Source of the DNA: an uncultured bacterium
GTDB lineage: Bacteria; Myxococcota_A; Bradymonadia; UBA7976; VGTA01
Assembly (NCBI GenBank): GCA_943788935.1
Contig: CALSSE010000020.1
Location: 62,001 to 126,000, forward strand
Direction: 5' to 3'
DNA length: 64,000 bases
A model generated the notes under the pieces. The model did not search any database and was not told the origin of the DNA. It saw only the letters and a program-made list of their open reading frames with translations. Below, piece by piece: positions 26,421 through 35,666 of the stretch; within the stretch, counting starts at the first letter, position 1; every line of letters begins with the position of its first letter. A program made the translations under genes and the position numbers.

Positions 26421-28973
26421 GTGGATAAAGATCAGTGGTGGGCGCACCTCAAGCGCCTCGCAGACAAATATGGACAACACTGTGCGCCGGTAGTATCGGC
26501 GGTATTATCTGTTGGTTTCGAGACTGAGACGATGATGAGTGTCACTGTCTCCGATATGATCGTGGCTCTCAATACTCTAGAGGGAGCAGAACAATCTGCC
26601 AAAATTAAACAGGTATACATAAAGCTGTCTTCCGACCGAGAAATGCTCCCTTATGTAGTGTCGCTTTTAGCGATCAGCTGTGAACCTGTGATCAATCACT
26701 TATGTGAAATGTCTCAACTTGGAGTATCTGATCAAGCCCTCGTCAATTTGGCGAGAAAGACTCTGACCGAATCCACTGAACCGCAGACCATAAAGGCGCT
26801 CGCTTATCTCAAAAAAATTGGTAAGCGACTGAAGCTCAAGTCTGAGGACTTAACTGAGCCCGAGAAGTCACCACAAGACAATGGGCCGGCGGAGCAAGAG
26901 ATCCTTCAGGGGCCTCGTAGCCCAAAAGTAGAGCGAATGCTTGCCGCCCAAAAAGCGAAAGCGCCAGAGTCTAAAAAGCTACCTCAAGCTGAAGTTCAAG
27001 CTGAAGAACAGGGTAATAATTTCGCTCAGCCCGGTGACATCGTCGGAGGCCAAGATTGGGTATTAATCGATCTACTTGGTCGCGGTGGTATGGGGAGTGT
27101 GTGGAAGGCAAAAAACCACTTTGAAGAGCTCGGTGCGCTTAAACTTATGCTCCCGCACCTGGTCTCTAATGACCGACTGATCCAACGATTTCAGTTAGAG
27201 ATTAGAGCGATCAAGAAGATTCGACATCCCAATGTGGTTGAGCTCTCAGACTGGGGGCGAGATCGTTTAAACGGTAGAGACCGTTGGTATTTTGTCACTG
27301 ATTTCATCGCCGGTAAACCCCTCTCCCGAATCCTTAAAGAGAGGAAGTCTTTGGGCCTAGAAGAGCTCAAAGATATGTTTATCCAAATCGCCTTAGGTCT
27401 TCATGCCGCTCACGCTGAAGGGGTCATTCACCGTGACATCAAGCCCGGGAACATCATGATTCGCTCTGATGGTAGCCCTGTGATCATCGACTTCGGGATC
27501 GCGAGACAGCTTGAAAATCCAAGTATGACACAAACCCATGAGCGAGTACTCACCTTACAATTTGCTTCTCCAGAGCAACTCTATGGTGAGCCGGTAGGTC
27601 CTCAGAGTGACGTCTTTTCATTAGCGGCGACGTTAGGTTTTTGTTTCAGTCCTGACCCCAAACGTCAGCGACCGCAGTTTGAGCCTGATAAAGTCCCTGA
27701 AGCCTTCCACTATGTCCTTGAGAAGTCCTTGAGTTATAAGCAAGAGCATCGACCACAAGACATGCAAGAATTTGCTAATTTACTCCGACAAATCGAGTTC
27801 AATAATGGAGTCATCGTCAACTTCCCTCGTGGTGAACAGGACGTCTCCAAAGCCGCTACTCCCGGGCTATCAGATGACAACGCTTTTATCCCTGGACAGA
27901 GCCCAGCTCCCCAATCTCACTCGTTACGCCTGAAATCATCAGGGAGCGCTGAGCTCTCACCTGAGCTCACCGCGATCAGAGATGAGGTCTTTCATTATCA
28001 TGGTCCTGATGGACAACAAAAGCTGCCACTTTACCAAATCGTAGAGTTGATCAAGGCTAATCCAAGAGGTCGACACCTCGTTTGGCGTAAAGGGTGGAGT
28101 GAGTGGAAGCCGTGGTTTAAGCTCAAGTTGCTTAAGGACTATGTTCAAGCCCTTAAAGAGTCCAAGACCAGCCATAATGACAACAGCTCTCTGACGCCTT
28201 TCTCTAAGCATACGATTGAAGTCAAAGGTATCAACCACAGCTTTATTGCGCTACCCCAAGGTAGTTTTTGGATGGGCAACCAAAATGTCGACGCCGAAGC
28301 TGATGAAAAGCCTAGGCATCGGGTCACGTTGACTCAAGGTTTTATTATTAGTGAAGCCCAAGTCACTCAGGACCTATTTGAAATAGTCAGTGGTCATAAT
28401 CCAAGTCAGTATAAGCAACTATTACACCCAGTAGAGCGTGTGAGTTGGCTCGATGCGGTTCGTTGGTGTAATCAGCTCTCAGAGCTTCAAGGTCTTAAAT
28501 CAGCCTATACTGTGATGAACGGTGGTGATACTGAAGCGCCGAAAATATTATGGAACAAACTCAGCGATGGCTATCGACTACCTACAGAGGCAGAATGGGA
28601 ATATGCTGCTAGGTCTGGCACTAACTTCACTTATTCCGGCTCTAACCGGCCCGATGAGGTAGCCTGGTTTGGCTCTTCTCGTCGCCGAGAGGGTCAACGT
28701 ACTTATCAAGTCAAGGGGAAGTCTCCTAATGGATGGGGGCTATACGATATGAGCGGTAACGTATGGGAGTGGTGCTGGGGTGATATGAGAGACTACACCG
28801 AAGAAGATTCATTAGACCCTATTGGGTCAACAGATACCGGATATAGCATCTGTCGAGGGGGGAGCAACTACCTCGACGCCCGTCAGACCCGATGCTCTTA
28901 TCGAATGAGATATGCCATCAGCTATCGCTCATTATTTGTAGGTTTCCGCATCGTTCGTTCTATCGGGGTATAG
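26421..28973 (+). CDS. Ser/Thr protein kinase with GYF_2 and FGE-type domains
   Basis: The protein has 850 residues starting at GTG (26421), with site GAGAGGAG just upstream. Residues 1-205 are a helical N-terminal region. The Hanks-type kinase (about 210-460) has glycine loop 'LLGRGGMGSVWKAK', catalytic 'HRDIKPGN' (near 337), 'DFG' and 'SPEQ' (APE variant). Residues about 520-565 fit the GYF_2 pattern ('YHGPDGQQKLPLYQIVELI', 'LVWRKGWSEWKPW'). Residues about 605-850 are a formylglycine-generating-enzyme/SUMF1-like domain ('FWMGNQNVDAEADEKPRHRVTL', 'RLPTEAEWEYAAR', 'NVWEWCWGD', 'SICRGGSNY', 'VGFRIVRS'). There is no membrane segment, so it is cytosolic. Such FGE domains usually serve as ligand-binding C-type-lectin folds. 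It may phosphorylate the sigma factor or an FHA protein. Confidence 0.92.
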   Translation: MDKDQWWAHLKRLADKYGQHCAPVVSAVLSVGFETETMMSVTVSDMIVALNTLEGAEQSAKIKQVYIKLSSDREMLPYVVSLLAISCEPVINHLCEMSQLGVSDQALVNLARKTLTESTEPQTIKALAYLKKIGKRLKLKSEDLTEPEKSPQDNGPAEQEILQGPRSPKVERMLAAQKAKAPESKKLPQAEVQAEEQGNNFAQPGDIVGGQDWVLIDLLGRGGMGSVWKAKNHFEELGALKLMLPHLVSNDRLIQRFQLEIRAIKKIRHPNVVELSDWGRDRLNGRDRWYFVTDFIAGKPLSRILKERKSLGLEELKDMFIQIALGLHAAHAEGVIHRDIKPGNIMIRSDGSPVIIDFGIARQLENPSMTQTHERVLTLQFASPEQLYGEPVGPQSDVFSLAATLGFCFSPDPKRQRPQFEPDKVPEAFHYVLEKSLSYKQEHRPQDMQEFANLLRQIEFNNGVIVNFPRGEQDVSKAATPGLSDDNAFIPGQSPAPQSHSLRLKSSGSAELSPELTAIRDEVFHYHGPDGQQKLPLYQIVELIKANPRGRHLVWRKGWSEWKPWFKLKLLKDYVQALKESKTSHNDNSSLTPFSKHTIEVKGINHSFIALPQGSFWMGNQNVDAEADEKPRHRVTLTQGFIISEAQVTQDLFEIVSGHNPSQYKQLLHPVERVSWLDAVRWCNQLSELQGLKSAYTVMNGGDTEAPKILWNKLSDGYRLPTEAEWEYAARSGTNFTYSGSNRPDEVAWFGSSRRREGQRTYQVKGKSPNGWGLYDMSGNVWEWCWGDMRDYTEEDSLDPIGSTDTGYSICRGGSNYLDARQTRCSYRMRYAISYRSLFVGFRIVRSIGV

Positions 28974-29001
28974 GGGAGAGCGTCATCGAGAGGGTGTGAG
29001 C

Positions 29002-30375
29002 GTGGGAAAGAAGACTATCTTTACTTGCCAAGCATGTGGCTATCAGCATAGGAAGTGGCTTGGGCGCTGCCCTGACTGTCATGAGTGGCAGAGCTTTGTT
29101 GAAGAGGTAGAGCAACCCAAAGTCTCAGCCCCTGGACAAGGAGCTTTTGGAGCGATCACTGCTTCAAAGCCACAAAAGCTCAGCGAAGTAGAGGGCTCAG
29201 AGGTGAGTCGTCAGAGTACCGGAAGCGGGGAGCTAGACCGAGTCTTGGGTGGGGGGATGGTCAAAGGGGCGCTAGTTTTATTAGGCGGAGATCCCGGTAT
29301 TGGTAAGAGTACTCTGCTCCTTCAGACCACAAATGCCTGTGCTCAACTAGGTATGCGTGTTCTCTATGTAACTGGTGAAGAGTCCCCTCGGCAGACAAAA
29401 CTGCGTTTTGATCGCATCGGTGCGAGCGCTGAGGATCTGTGGATCGTAGCCGATACCTCAGTAGAACGAATCGAGTCCCACATCGATCAGATCAACCCCG
29501 AAATGCTTGTGATCGACTCCATTCAGACTCTCTTTACAACTACCTTAAGCTCTGCTCCCGGGAGCGTCAGTCAGCTTCGAGCGGCTACAAGCCGTATGAT
29601 GGCGATCGCTAAAGGTCGGGAAGTGACCACGTTTTTAGTAGGTCATGTCACCAAAGATGGAGCGATCGCTGGCCCTAGAGTGCTAGAACATATGGTGGAT
29701 ACTGTCTTACAGTTTGAAGGTCAGCGAGGACATCCTCTGCGATTACTGAGGGCGATCAAAAATCGCTTCGGGTCTACAGATGAGATCGGCACCTTTGAGA
29801 TGGCTGAAGTGGGTATGAAAGAGGTCACTAACCCATCTGAGCAATTTCTCTCGGAGAGAGCTGAGGGTGCCTCTGGCTCTGTCGTCTCTTGCAGCTACGA
29901 AGGGACTCGACCCTTGCTAGTAGAGGTTCAGGCTTTAGTCGCGCCTACCGTTTACGGTAACCCTCGACGCACCACTCTCGGGGTAGACTCAAATCGAGTC
30001 GCCATGCTCTTGGCTATTTTAGAGAAAAAAGCGGGTCTAGATGTCGCCGGCGCTGACGTCTTTCTTAACGTCGCCGGAGGACTAAAGCTCGATGAGCCGG
30101 CAATGGACTTAGGGGTGTTGATCTCTCTCGCCTCTTCTCATATTGATCGGATCGTTAACCCGGAGACCATGGTCTTTGGTGAGGTGGGTCTCAGCGGTGA
30201 GGTGAGAGCGGTTAATGGCGCACCATCGAGGGTCGCCGAAGCTCGACAACTAGGCTTTCAAAGGATCGTGATGCCTAAAAACAACCTCAAGCATCTCGAT
30301 AAGCGAGAAGAAGAGGGGATGATGTTGATCGGCGTGAGCAATATCGTAGAAGCCTTGGACGCGATCTTTGATTGA
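29002..30375 (+). CDS. radA: DNA repair protein RadA
   Basis: About 457 residues. GTG at 29002 (preceded by GAGAGGG at a good distance) gives 'MGKKTIFTCQACGY', like other RadA N-termini; GTG at 28996 would be too close to that site. The zinc finger is CxxC...CPDC (CQACG...GRCPDCHEW). The RecA-like core has Walker A GGDPGIGKSTL, 'VLYVTGEES', Walker B 'MLVIDSIQT' and the RadA hallmark KNRFGSTDEIG. The C-terminal Lon-like domain ends the protein. It processes recombination intermediates and drives branch migration. It starts 28 bp after the kinase gene and may be its co-transcript. Confidence 0.97.
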   Translation: MGKKTIFTCQACGYQHRKWLGRCPDCHEWQSFVEEVEQPKVSAPGQGAFGAITASKPQKLSEVEGSEVSRQSTGSGELDRVLGGGMVKGALVLLGGDPGIGKSTLLLQTTNACAQLGMRVLYVTGEESPRQTKLRFDRIGASAEDLWIVADTSVERIESHIDQINPEMLVIDSIQTLFTTTLSSAPGSVSQLRAATSRMMAIAKGREVTTFLVGHVTKDGAIAGPRVLEHMVDTVLQFEGQRGHPLRLLRAIKNRFGSTDEIGTFEMAEVGMKEVTNPSEQFLSERAEGASGSVVSCSYEGTRPLLVEVQALVAPTVYGNPRRTTLGVDSNRVAMLLAILEKKAGLDVAGADVFLNVAGGLKLDEPAMDLGVLISLASSHIDRIVNPETMVFGEVGLSGEVRAVNGAPSRVAEARQLGFQRIVMPKNNLKHLDKREEEGMMLIGVSNIVEALDAIFD

Positions 30376-30488
30376 GCCCCCTCTCACTTTGAGCCATAAT
30401 CGACCCCCTAGATGAGCCGTCATAAGTACGACCTAGCTCCCAGTATACCCATATTCCAACACCTTAGATAAGATAGGTCAGGAGATGT

Positions 30489-32858
30489 ATGTCCACCACC
30501 TCAGAAGAGACCGCCACTCGCTTATCGAGTGACTCTACAGTGATCGCTCGAGTCCCTAAGGAAGAGGCGTCACCTATTCACAAAGAGTATGCTGCCCCCG
30601 CTGCTGGTCGAGGTGCGCTGTGGAGCTCTTTAAAAGAGCTGCGAACCCACACGGGTCTCATCGAGGGGGCGAAGCTGTTAGCGAAGGTGAACCAAGAGGG
30701 TGGTTTTGACTGCCCAGGTTGCGCATGGCCAGACCCTCCAAGAGGTGAGCGAACCGCCTTTGAATTCTGTGAGAATGGGGTAAAAGCGGTCGCCGCTGAG
30801 GGGACCAAAAAGCGGGTGAATCGAGATCTATTCGCTCAATATACTCTTGGTCAACTCAGAGCTCAAAGCGACTACTGGCTAGAGGCTCAAGGCCGACTCA
30901 CTGAGCCGATGTTTAAGCCAAAAGACAGTGAGCGCTACCAGCCGATCACATGGTCTAGAGCCTTCGAGAGACTCGGTAGTCGCCTCGCCTCACTAGATGA
31001 CCCAAACCGAGCGGTCTTCTATACCTCAGGTCGGACCAGCAATGAAGCCGCTTTTCTCTACCAGCTGTTGGCGAGGCGATTAGGGACGAATAATCTCCCC
31101 GACTGCTCTAATATGTGCCATGAGTCGAGTGGCAGAGGATTAGGAGAGACCATAGGGAGCGGTAAAGGCACTGTGCAGTTGAGCGACTTTGAAGAAGCTG
31201 ACTGTATACTCGTCATCGGACAAAACCCCGGTACAAACCATCCGCGGATGCTAAGCGCCCTAGAATCTGCGGCTAAAAATGGTTGTCAGATTATCTCTGT
31301 CAACCCCCTCCGAGAGAGAGGTTTGGAGAGCTTCGCCCATCCTCAAAACCCTTTGGCGCTTCTCGGTCGATCTACTTCGATTAGCACTCATTATTTACAG
31401 GTTCAAATCAACGGTGATGTCGCGCTATTAAAGGGGATTATGAAGGCTCTCCTAGAGCTAGAAGACTCTGCCCCTGGTGAGTGGCTTGATCACGAGTTCA
31501 TCAAAGAGCATACGACCGGTTACCAAGACTTTAAGAGGCAGCTCGACACCGTTAAGTGGTCGGAGGTGACAGAGCACTCAGGCATATCAGAGTCGAAGAT
31601 CAGAGAGGTCGCTGAGGTCTATGGTCGAGCGAAAGCCAGTATCGCCTGCTGGGCGATGGGCCTCACTCAACATCAGAATGGCGTCGAGAATATTCGTGAG
31701 GTCGTCAACTTACTCTTAATGAAGGGTAATATTGGTCGACCAGGCGCAGGTGCCTGTCCTGTGAGAGGTCACAGCAATGTACAAGGTGATCGCACTGTCG
31801 GTATCGTAGAGCGCCCTAGCGAAGCACTATTGAAGTCGATCGAGAGTCATTTTAACTTTAAGCCTCCTCGTGATCATGGTCATGATGTCGTGAACAGTAT
31901 TCACGCTATGAATCGAGGTAATGTCGACGTATTTATGGCCATGGGCGGCAATTTTCTCTCGGCGACTCCTGACACTGATTATACAGCAAGTGGACTCTCT
32001 AAAGTAGGGCTCACCGTTCACGTCTCTACAAAGTTAAATCGCTCTCATCTCGTCACTGGAGAGGAAGCGTTGATCTTCCCTTGTTTAGGTCGAACCGAGC
32101 GAGATGAACAGGAGAGTGGACCCCAATTTGTAACAGTGGAAGACTCGATGAGCGTCGTTCATCGCTCTCAAGGGCGACGTCAACCAGCGAGCGAATATCT
32201 CTTGAGTGAACCGGCGATCGTCTGTCGCTTAGCGCAAGCGATTTGGCCACATCCTGAGGAGGAGACTCCATTAAATTGGAAGAGTTATGAGCAGAACTAT
32301 GCCTATATTCGCGCTGAAATAGAGGCGGTAATTCCTGGTTTCCGTGACCATGAAGGGGGAGAAGAGGGGAGCTATGAGCACCGCTCCAAGCACGGATTTA
32401 TCTTACCCAATGGAGCGCGGGATCGTCGTTGGAACGTCTTAGGGGGAGATCGCGCTCGCTTCACTCTACAAGAGATCCCTCCTGACCCCCGCTCTAATGA
32501 TCAACTGTTGATGATGACTGTTCGTTCTCATGATCAATACAATACGACCATCTATGGTTGGGATGACCGGTATCGTGGCATTTATGGCGCTCGGCAAGTG
32601 GTAATGATGTGTCCTGAAGATATGGCGAAACGTGACCTCAGCGAAGGGGATGAGGTACGTATTATTAGTCATTTTGAAGGAGAGACTCGTCAAGTAACAG
32701 GCTTTAAAGTCGTTCAGCAGTCTATCCCTAGAGGCTGCATCGCCACCTATTTTCCAGAGGCCAACCCTCTCGTGCCAGCTCGACATACCGCGCGGGTCAG
32801 TAATACGCCCGCTTCTAAGTCAGTAGTCGTCACCGTGAGTCAACTCCAATCTAAGTAA
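30489..32858 (+). CDS. FdhF/YdeP-family molybdopterin oxidoreductase
   Basis: The protein has 789 residues; the ATG follows CAGGAGA. It has FdhF/YdeP family features: 'GGFDCPGCAWPDP' near residue 75, 'FYTSGRTSNEAAFLYQLLARRLGTNNLPDCSNMCHESSG' region (molybdenum-cofactor contact; residues about 180-220), 'GQNPGTNHPRML', 'NIGRPGAGACPVRGHSNVQGDRTVGI', and a C-terminal molydopterin-dinucleotide domain ('TVRSHDQYNTTIYGWDDRYRG', 'GDEVRI'). No Tat signal, so cytoplasmic. YdeP is linked to acid resistance in E. coli, with unknown substrate. It heads a three-gene operon with a flavin oxidoreductase and a BtuF-like protein, a combination that implies a redox pathway. Confidence 0.93.
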   Translation: MSTTSEETATRLSSDSTVIARVPKEEASPIHKEYAAPAAGRGALWSSLKELRTHTGLIEGAKLLAKVNQEGGFDCPGCAWPDPPRGERTAFEFCENGVKAVAAEGTKKRVNRDLFAQYTLGQLRAQSDYWLEAQGRLTEPMFKPKDSERYQPITWSRAFERLGSRLASLDDPNRAVFYTSGRTSNEAAFLYQLLARRLGTNNLPDCSNMCHESSGRGLGETIGSGKGTVQLSDFEEADCILVIGQNPGTNHPRMLSALESAAKNGCQIISVNPLRERGLESFAHPQNPLALLGRSTSISTHYLQVQINGDVALLKGIMKALLELEDSAPGEWLDHEFIKEHTTGYQDFKRQLDTVKWSEVTEHSGISESKIREVAEVYGRAKASIACWAMGLTQHQNGVENIREVVNLLLMKGNIGRPGAGACPVRGHSNVQGDRTVGIVERPSEALLKSIESHFNFKPPRDHGHDVVNSIHAMNRGNVDVFMAMGGNFLSATPDTDYTASGLSKVGLTVHVSTKLNRSHLVTGEEALIFPCLGRTERDEQESGPQFVTVEDSMSVVHRSQGRRQPASEYLLSEPAIVCRLAQAIWPHPEEETPLNWKSYEQNYAYIRAEIEAVIPGFRDHEGGEEGSYEHRSKHGFILPNGARDRRWNVLGGDRARFTLQEIPPDPRSNDQLLMMTVRSHDQYNTTIYGWDDRYRGIYGARQVVMMCPEDMAKRDLSEGDEVRIISHFEGETRQVTGFKVVQQSIPRGCIATYFPEANPLVPARHTARVSNTPASKSVVVTVSQLQSK

Positions 32859-32879
32859 AACATCGAGAGGGAGTACGCT

Positions 32880-34358
32880 ATGTGGACACCATCAGCTCGA
32901 ATCAAGCACCCCCTCCCCGAGACTCATTGGCCCACGATTGAAGAGGCAGAGTCTTCTCTGCTCTTCACTCCCCTTCGCTATCGAGCGCTTGAGGTCAACA
33001 CTCGTACTTGGGTCCCCGCTATGGTCCCTTGGAGAGCGACCGCAGAAGGAGAGGTCAGCGACGATGTGTTGCGGTGGTATGAACGATTTGCTCAAGGGAG
33101 ACCGGGAACCATTGTTGTAGAAGCGACCGGGGTGAGAGATGTCCCCAGTGGCCCACTGCTGCGTATTGGTCATGACCGATATATCGAGGGCTTGAGCAGG
33201 CTCACTGATCGGGTAAAGAGAGCGAGTGGCGGAGAAACCAAGCTGATGATTCAGCTGATCGATTTTCTTAATATTCGCCGCCGACCTCCCCTAGAGAAGT
33301 TCTTCACTCGATACTTAGAGGTCACCTCCTCACTGAGAGAGAGACTCGTTGAGAGCCTCGAGGATGTAAGGTGGCTCACGGAAGATGAGGTCGATCTCAG
33401 GAGGTGCCTCATGGAGGGGGATGAGTCGCTATGGGAGAAAGTTTTAAGCCCAAGAGTTTTACGCGATTTACACTATGGTCAACGCGAAGAAGTCAATGAC
33501 CTTCATCTCTCGCATATTCGCGAGTTACCCAAGCGCTTACCTGAACTCTTTAGTCAAGCGGCCCTCAGAGCTCAACGAGCTGGATTTGATGGAGTAGAGC
33601 TCCACTGTGCTCATGCCTATACCCTAGCGAGCTTCCTGAGTACCACCAATCATCGTGATGATGGCTATGGAGGTAACCTAGAAGGTCGTATTCGTTTACC
33701 TCTTGAGGTCTATCGAGCGACGAGGGAGTCAGTGGGAACCAATTATACTATCGGCGCTAGGATTCTTGTCGATGAGGTGATCAACGGGGGCACCCGAGTC
33801 TCGACGGCCGCTCAATATGCTCAAAGGTTTGCGACCTCTGGAATGGATTTTATTAGCACTTCTAAAGGGGGTCGTTTTGAGGATGCTCTTCAGCCTAAAG
33901 TGGGAGAAGCGGCTTATCCGTATACGGGCCAGAGTGGCTACGAGTGTATGCCAACTGTATATAGTGATGAGCGTGGTCCATTTGGTCGTAATCTAGAGCT
34001 GATGAGTGAGGTCAGAACGGCGGTTAGAGCGATCGGTGAAGAGACTCCGATCATTGTCGCCGGTGGGATCGGCACCTTCTCCCTCGCTGACTCTATTTTA
34101 CGTGAGGAGATCGGGGATCTCATTGGAGTCGCGAGAGGCTCATTAGCCGACCCAGACCTGTGGCTCAAAGTACGACGTGGTCAAGGAGAGTCTGTGCGCA
34201 GATGCGCCTACACTAATTACTGCGAAGCGCTCGATGCTAAACATAAGCAAGTCACCTGCCGTCTATGGGATCGTTCACATCTAGACCACCCAGAAGCCCA
34301 CCTCTCTCATGATGGTCGACGGCGACTTGAAGCCCCCGCTTGGGAGGACACGCTTTGA
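32880..34358 (+). CDS. NADH:flavin oxidoreductase (Old Yellow Enzyme family)
   Basis: The protein has 492 residues. The FMN-binding TIM barrel of the OYE/2,4-dienoyl-CoA reductase type is clear: 'LFTPLRYRALEVNTRTWVPAM', catalytic histidine pair in 'FDGVELHCAHAYTLASFLS', 'NHRDDGYGGNLEGRIRLPLEV', and phosphate site 'PIIVAGGIGTF' and 'GVARGSLADPDLW'. A C-terminal cysteine patch (C-x6-C-x11-C around 'RRCAYTNYCEALDAKHKQVTC') recalls the [4Fe-4S] motif of dienoyl-CoA reductases but lacks the usual CxxC. A segment of about 60 extra residues (about 135-200) interrupts the barrel. It lies 21 bp after the YdeP gene; its TGA stop overlaps the TTG start of the next gene. Confidence 0.92.
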   Translation: MWTPSARIKHPLPETHWPTIEEAESSLLFTPLRYRALEVNTRTWVPAMVPWRATAEGEVSDDVLRWYERFAQGRPGTIVVEATGVRDVPSGPLLRIGHDRYIEGLSRLTDRVKRASGGETKLMIQLIDFLNIRRRPPLEKFFTRYLEVTSSLRERLVESLEDVRWLTEDEVDLRRCLMEGDESLWEKVLSPRVLRDLHYGQREEVNDLHLSHIRELPKRLPELFSQAALRAQRAGFDGVELHCAHAYTLASFLSTTNHRDDGYGGNLEGRIRLPLEVYRATRESVGTNYTIGARILVDEVINGGTRVSTAAQYAQRFATSGMDFISTSKGGRFEDALQPKVGEAAYPYTGQSGYECMPTVYSDERGPFGRNLELMSEVRTAVRAIGEETPIIVAGGIGTFSLADSILREEIGDLIGVARGSLADPDLWLKVRRGQGESVRRCAYTNYCEALDAKHKQVTCRLWDRSHLDHPEAHLSHDGRRRLEAPAWEDTL

Positions 34359-35662
34359 AGAGACCGATCACCCAATGGTTTACTCGTCGATATGAAGCGA
34401 GACGAATCGACTTCTCGCAAGCTGAGTCTCTCTCCCATACCCTTAGCGAGTTTGAGGTAGATCAGCACCTCATTGAACGAGTGCTGTCTGGTCTCCACAA
34501 CGGTGATAGAGTAGAGCTCTTCTCTCTGCATACAGAAGATCAAGACGCTGATCAAGACGCTGATCAAGACGCTGATCAAGACGCTGATCAAGACGCTGAT
34601 CAAGACGCTGATCAAGAGAGATGGGCGCTCTTCACGCCCACCCTACAGGTAATCCCCCGATCACTTCTTCACACCTCCTCGATCGACGATCTCTTCATCG
34701 CCGCTCAATCTTGGCTGATCGCCAGAGGTTATCAAGCTGTCTGCTTGCTTGATGAACGCGGACTCCCGTTCTCTCTTAACTCATGGAGTGGAATCTCTCC
34801 CTCACCGATTGATGCTCTCAATCATGCTCTCGCTGAACGTGCTCCATTCAAGTCGATGAAAGAGGGAGGGCGACACTCACCGATCGATCGTTTGGTCTCT
34901 TTGGCCCCCTCTAACCTTGAGATACTTATCGCTCTCAATGCCGCTCCACGAGTCATCGCGTGTGAGGACTCTAGTGATGTCCCTGAGAGCTTGAGTACAC
35001 TTGAGAGGCTCGGTCCTGATTTGAACCCCAATATTGAACGAGTCGCTGCTCTCGCTCCTCAACTAACGCTCAGCTCTTTGAGCGTACCTGGGATGGAGCG
35101 GATCGTGACCCAGCTCGCGAGTTTAGGCGTACCTCAACTCACACTCGCTCCGCGCTCCCTCAATGATGTAATGAGTGATATCGAGCGAGTCGCTTCTCTC
35201 TTAGGACTAGAGAGTCGTGGAGTAGAGGTTATTCGGTCTCTCAAAGATCAACGACAAGCGCTTCTTAATCAACGCCCTCCTCAGCTCACTCCTGTCTACT
35301 TGGAGTGGTGGCCTAAACCGATGTTTACCCCAGGACGGGCCTGCTTTAGTAATGAGTTAATCGAGCTCGCAGGAGGCCTTAATGTTTTTGGAGAGCGCGA
35401 GGGGTCTAGCGTTGAGATCACTCCTGCTGAGCTCGTTGAGGCAGAGCCCCAACTATGCTTTATCTCTTGGTGCGGGGTGGCTCTAGAGAAGCTCAACCCG
35501 GACAACCTCAAGTCGAGGACTGGCTTAGAGAAACTCAACACTTCAGCGATGAGGCAGGTGATCCCTATCGACGAGTCATACACCGGACGCCCCGGACCAA
35601 ATATGTTAGAGGCGAGTCGGCAGATGGCAGCGGCGATTCAGCGCTGGCGAGAAGCGACTTAA
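34355..35662 (+). CDS. BtuF/TroA-like helical-backbone protein without signal peptide
   Basis: About 435 residues from TTG at 34355, which overlaps the upstream TGA (TTGA) and has GGGAGG 8 bp before it. The N-terminal part (about 1-180) is unassigned and includes six DQDA repeats (62-85). From about 190 it matches BtuF/TroA-like periplasmic-binding proteins: 'RVIACEDSSDVPESL', 'GPDLNPNIERVAALAPQLTL', 'LASLGVPQLTL', 'YLEWWPKPMFTPGRACFSNELIELAGGLNVFG' and 'RPGPNMLEASRQMAAAI'. BtuF-like proteins normally bind corrinoids or chelated metals in the periplasm, but this one lacks a signal peptide, so it appears cytosolic. It may handle a cofactor for the operon. Confidence 0.72.
   Translation: MKRPITQWFTRRYEARRIDFSQAESLSHTLSEFEVDQHLIERVLSGLHNGDRVELFSLHTEDQDADQDADQDADQDADQDADQDADQERWALFTPTLQVIPRSLLHTSSIDDLFIAAQSWLIARGYQAVCLLDERGLPFSLNSWSGISPSPIDALNHALAERAPFKSMKEGGRHSPIDRLVSLAPSNLEILIALNAAPRVIACEDSSDVPESLSTLERLGPDLNPNIERVAALAPQLTLSSLSVPGMERIVTQLASLGVPQLTLAPRSLNDVMSDIERVASLLGLESRGVEVIRSLKDQRQALLNQRPPQLTPVYLEWWPKPMFTPGRACFSNELIELAGGLNVFGEREGSSVEITPAELVEAEPQLCFISWCGVALEKLNPDNLKSRTGLEKLNTSAMRQVIPIDESYTGRPGPNMLEASRQMAAAIQRWREAT
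34538..34609 (+). repeat. 6 x 12-bp in-frame tandem repeat (DQDA)
   Basis: GATCAAGACGCT occurs six times in a row without change from 34538 to 34609, followed by a partial GATCAAGAG. The array encodes DQDADQDA... within the N-terminal part of the BtuF-like protein. Perfect identity suggests recent expansion. Confidence 0.97.
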
Positions 35663-35666
35663 GCGC

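Noticed and set aside
28240..28973. Diversity-generating retroelement target (FGE/C-type lectin fold)
   Set aside because: No reverse transcriptase, template repeat or Avd-like gene is visible nearby.
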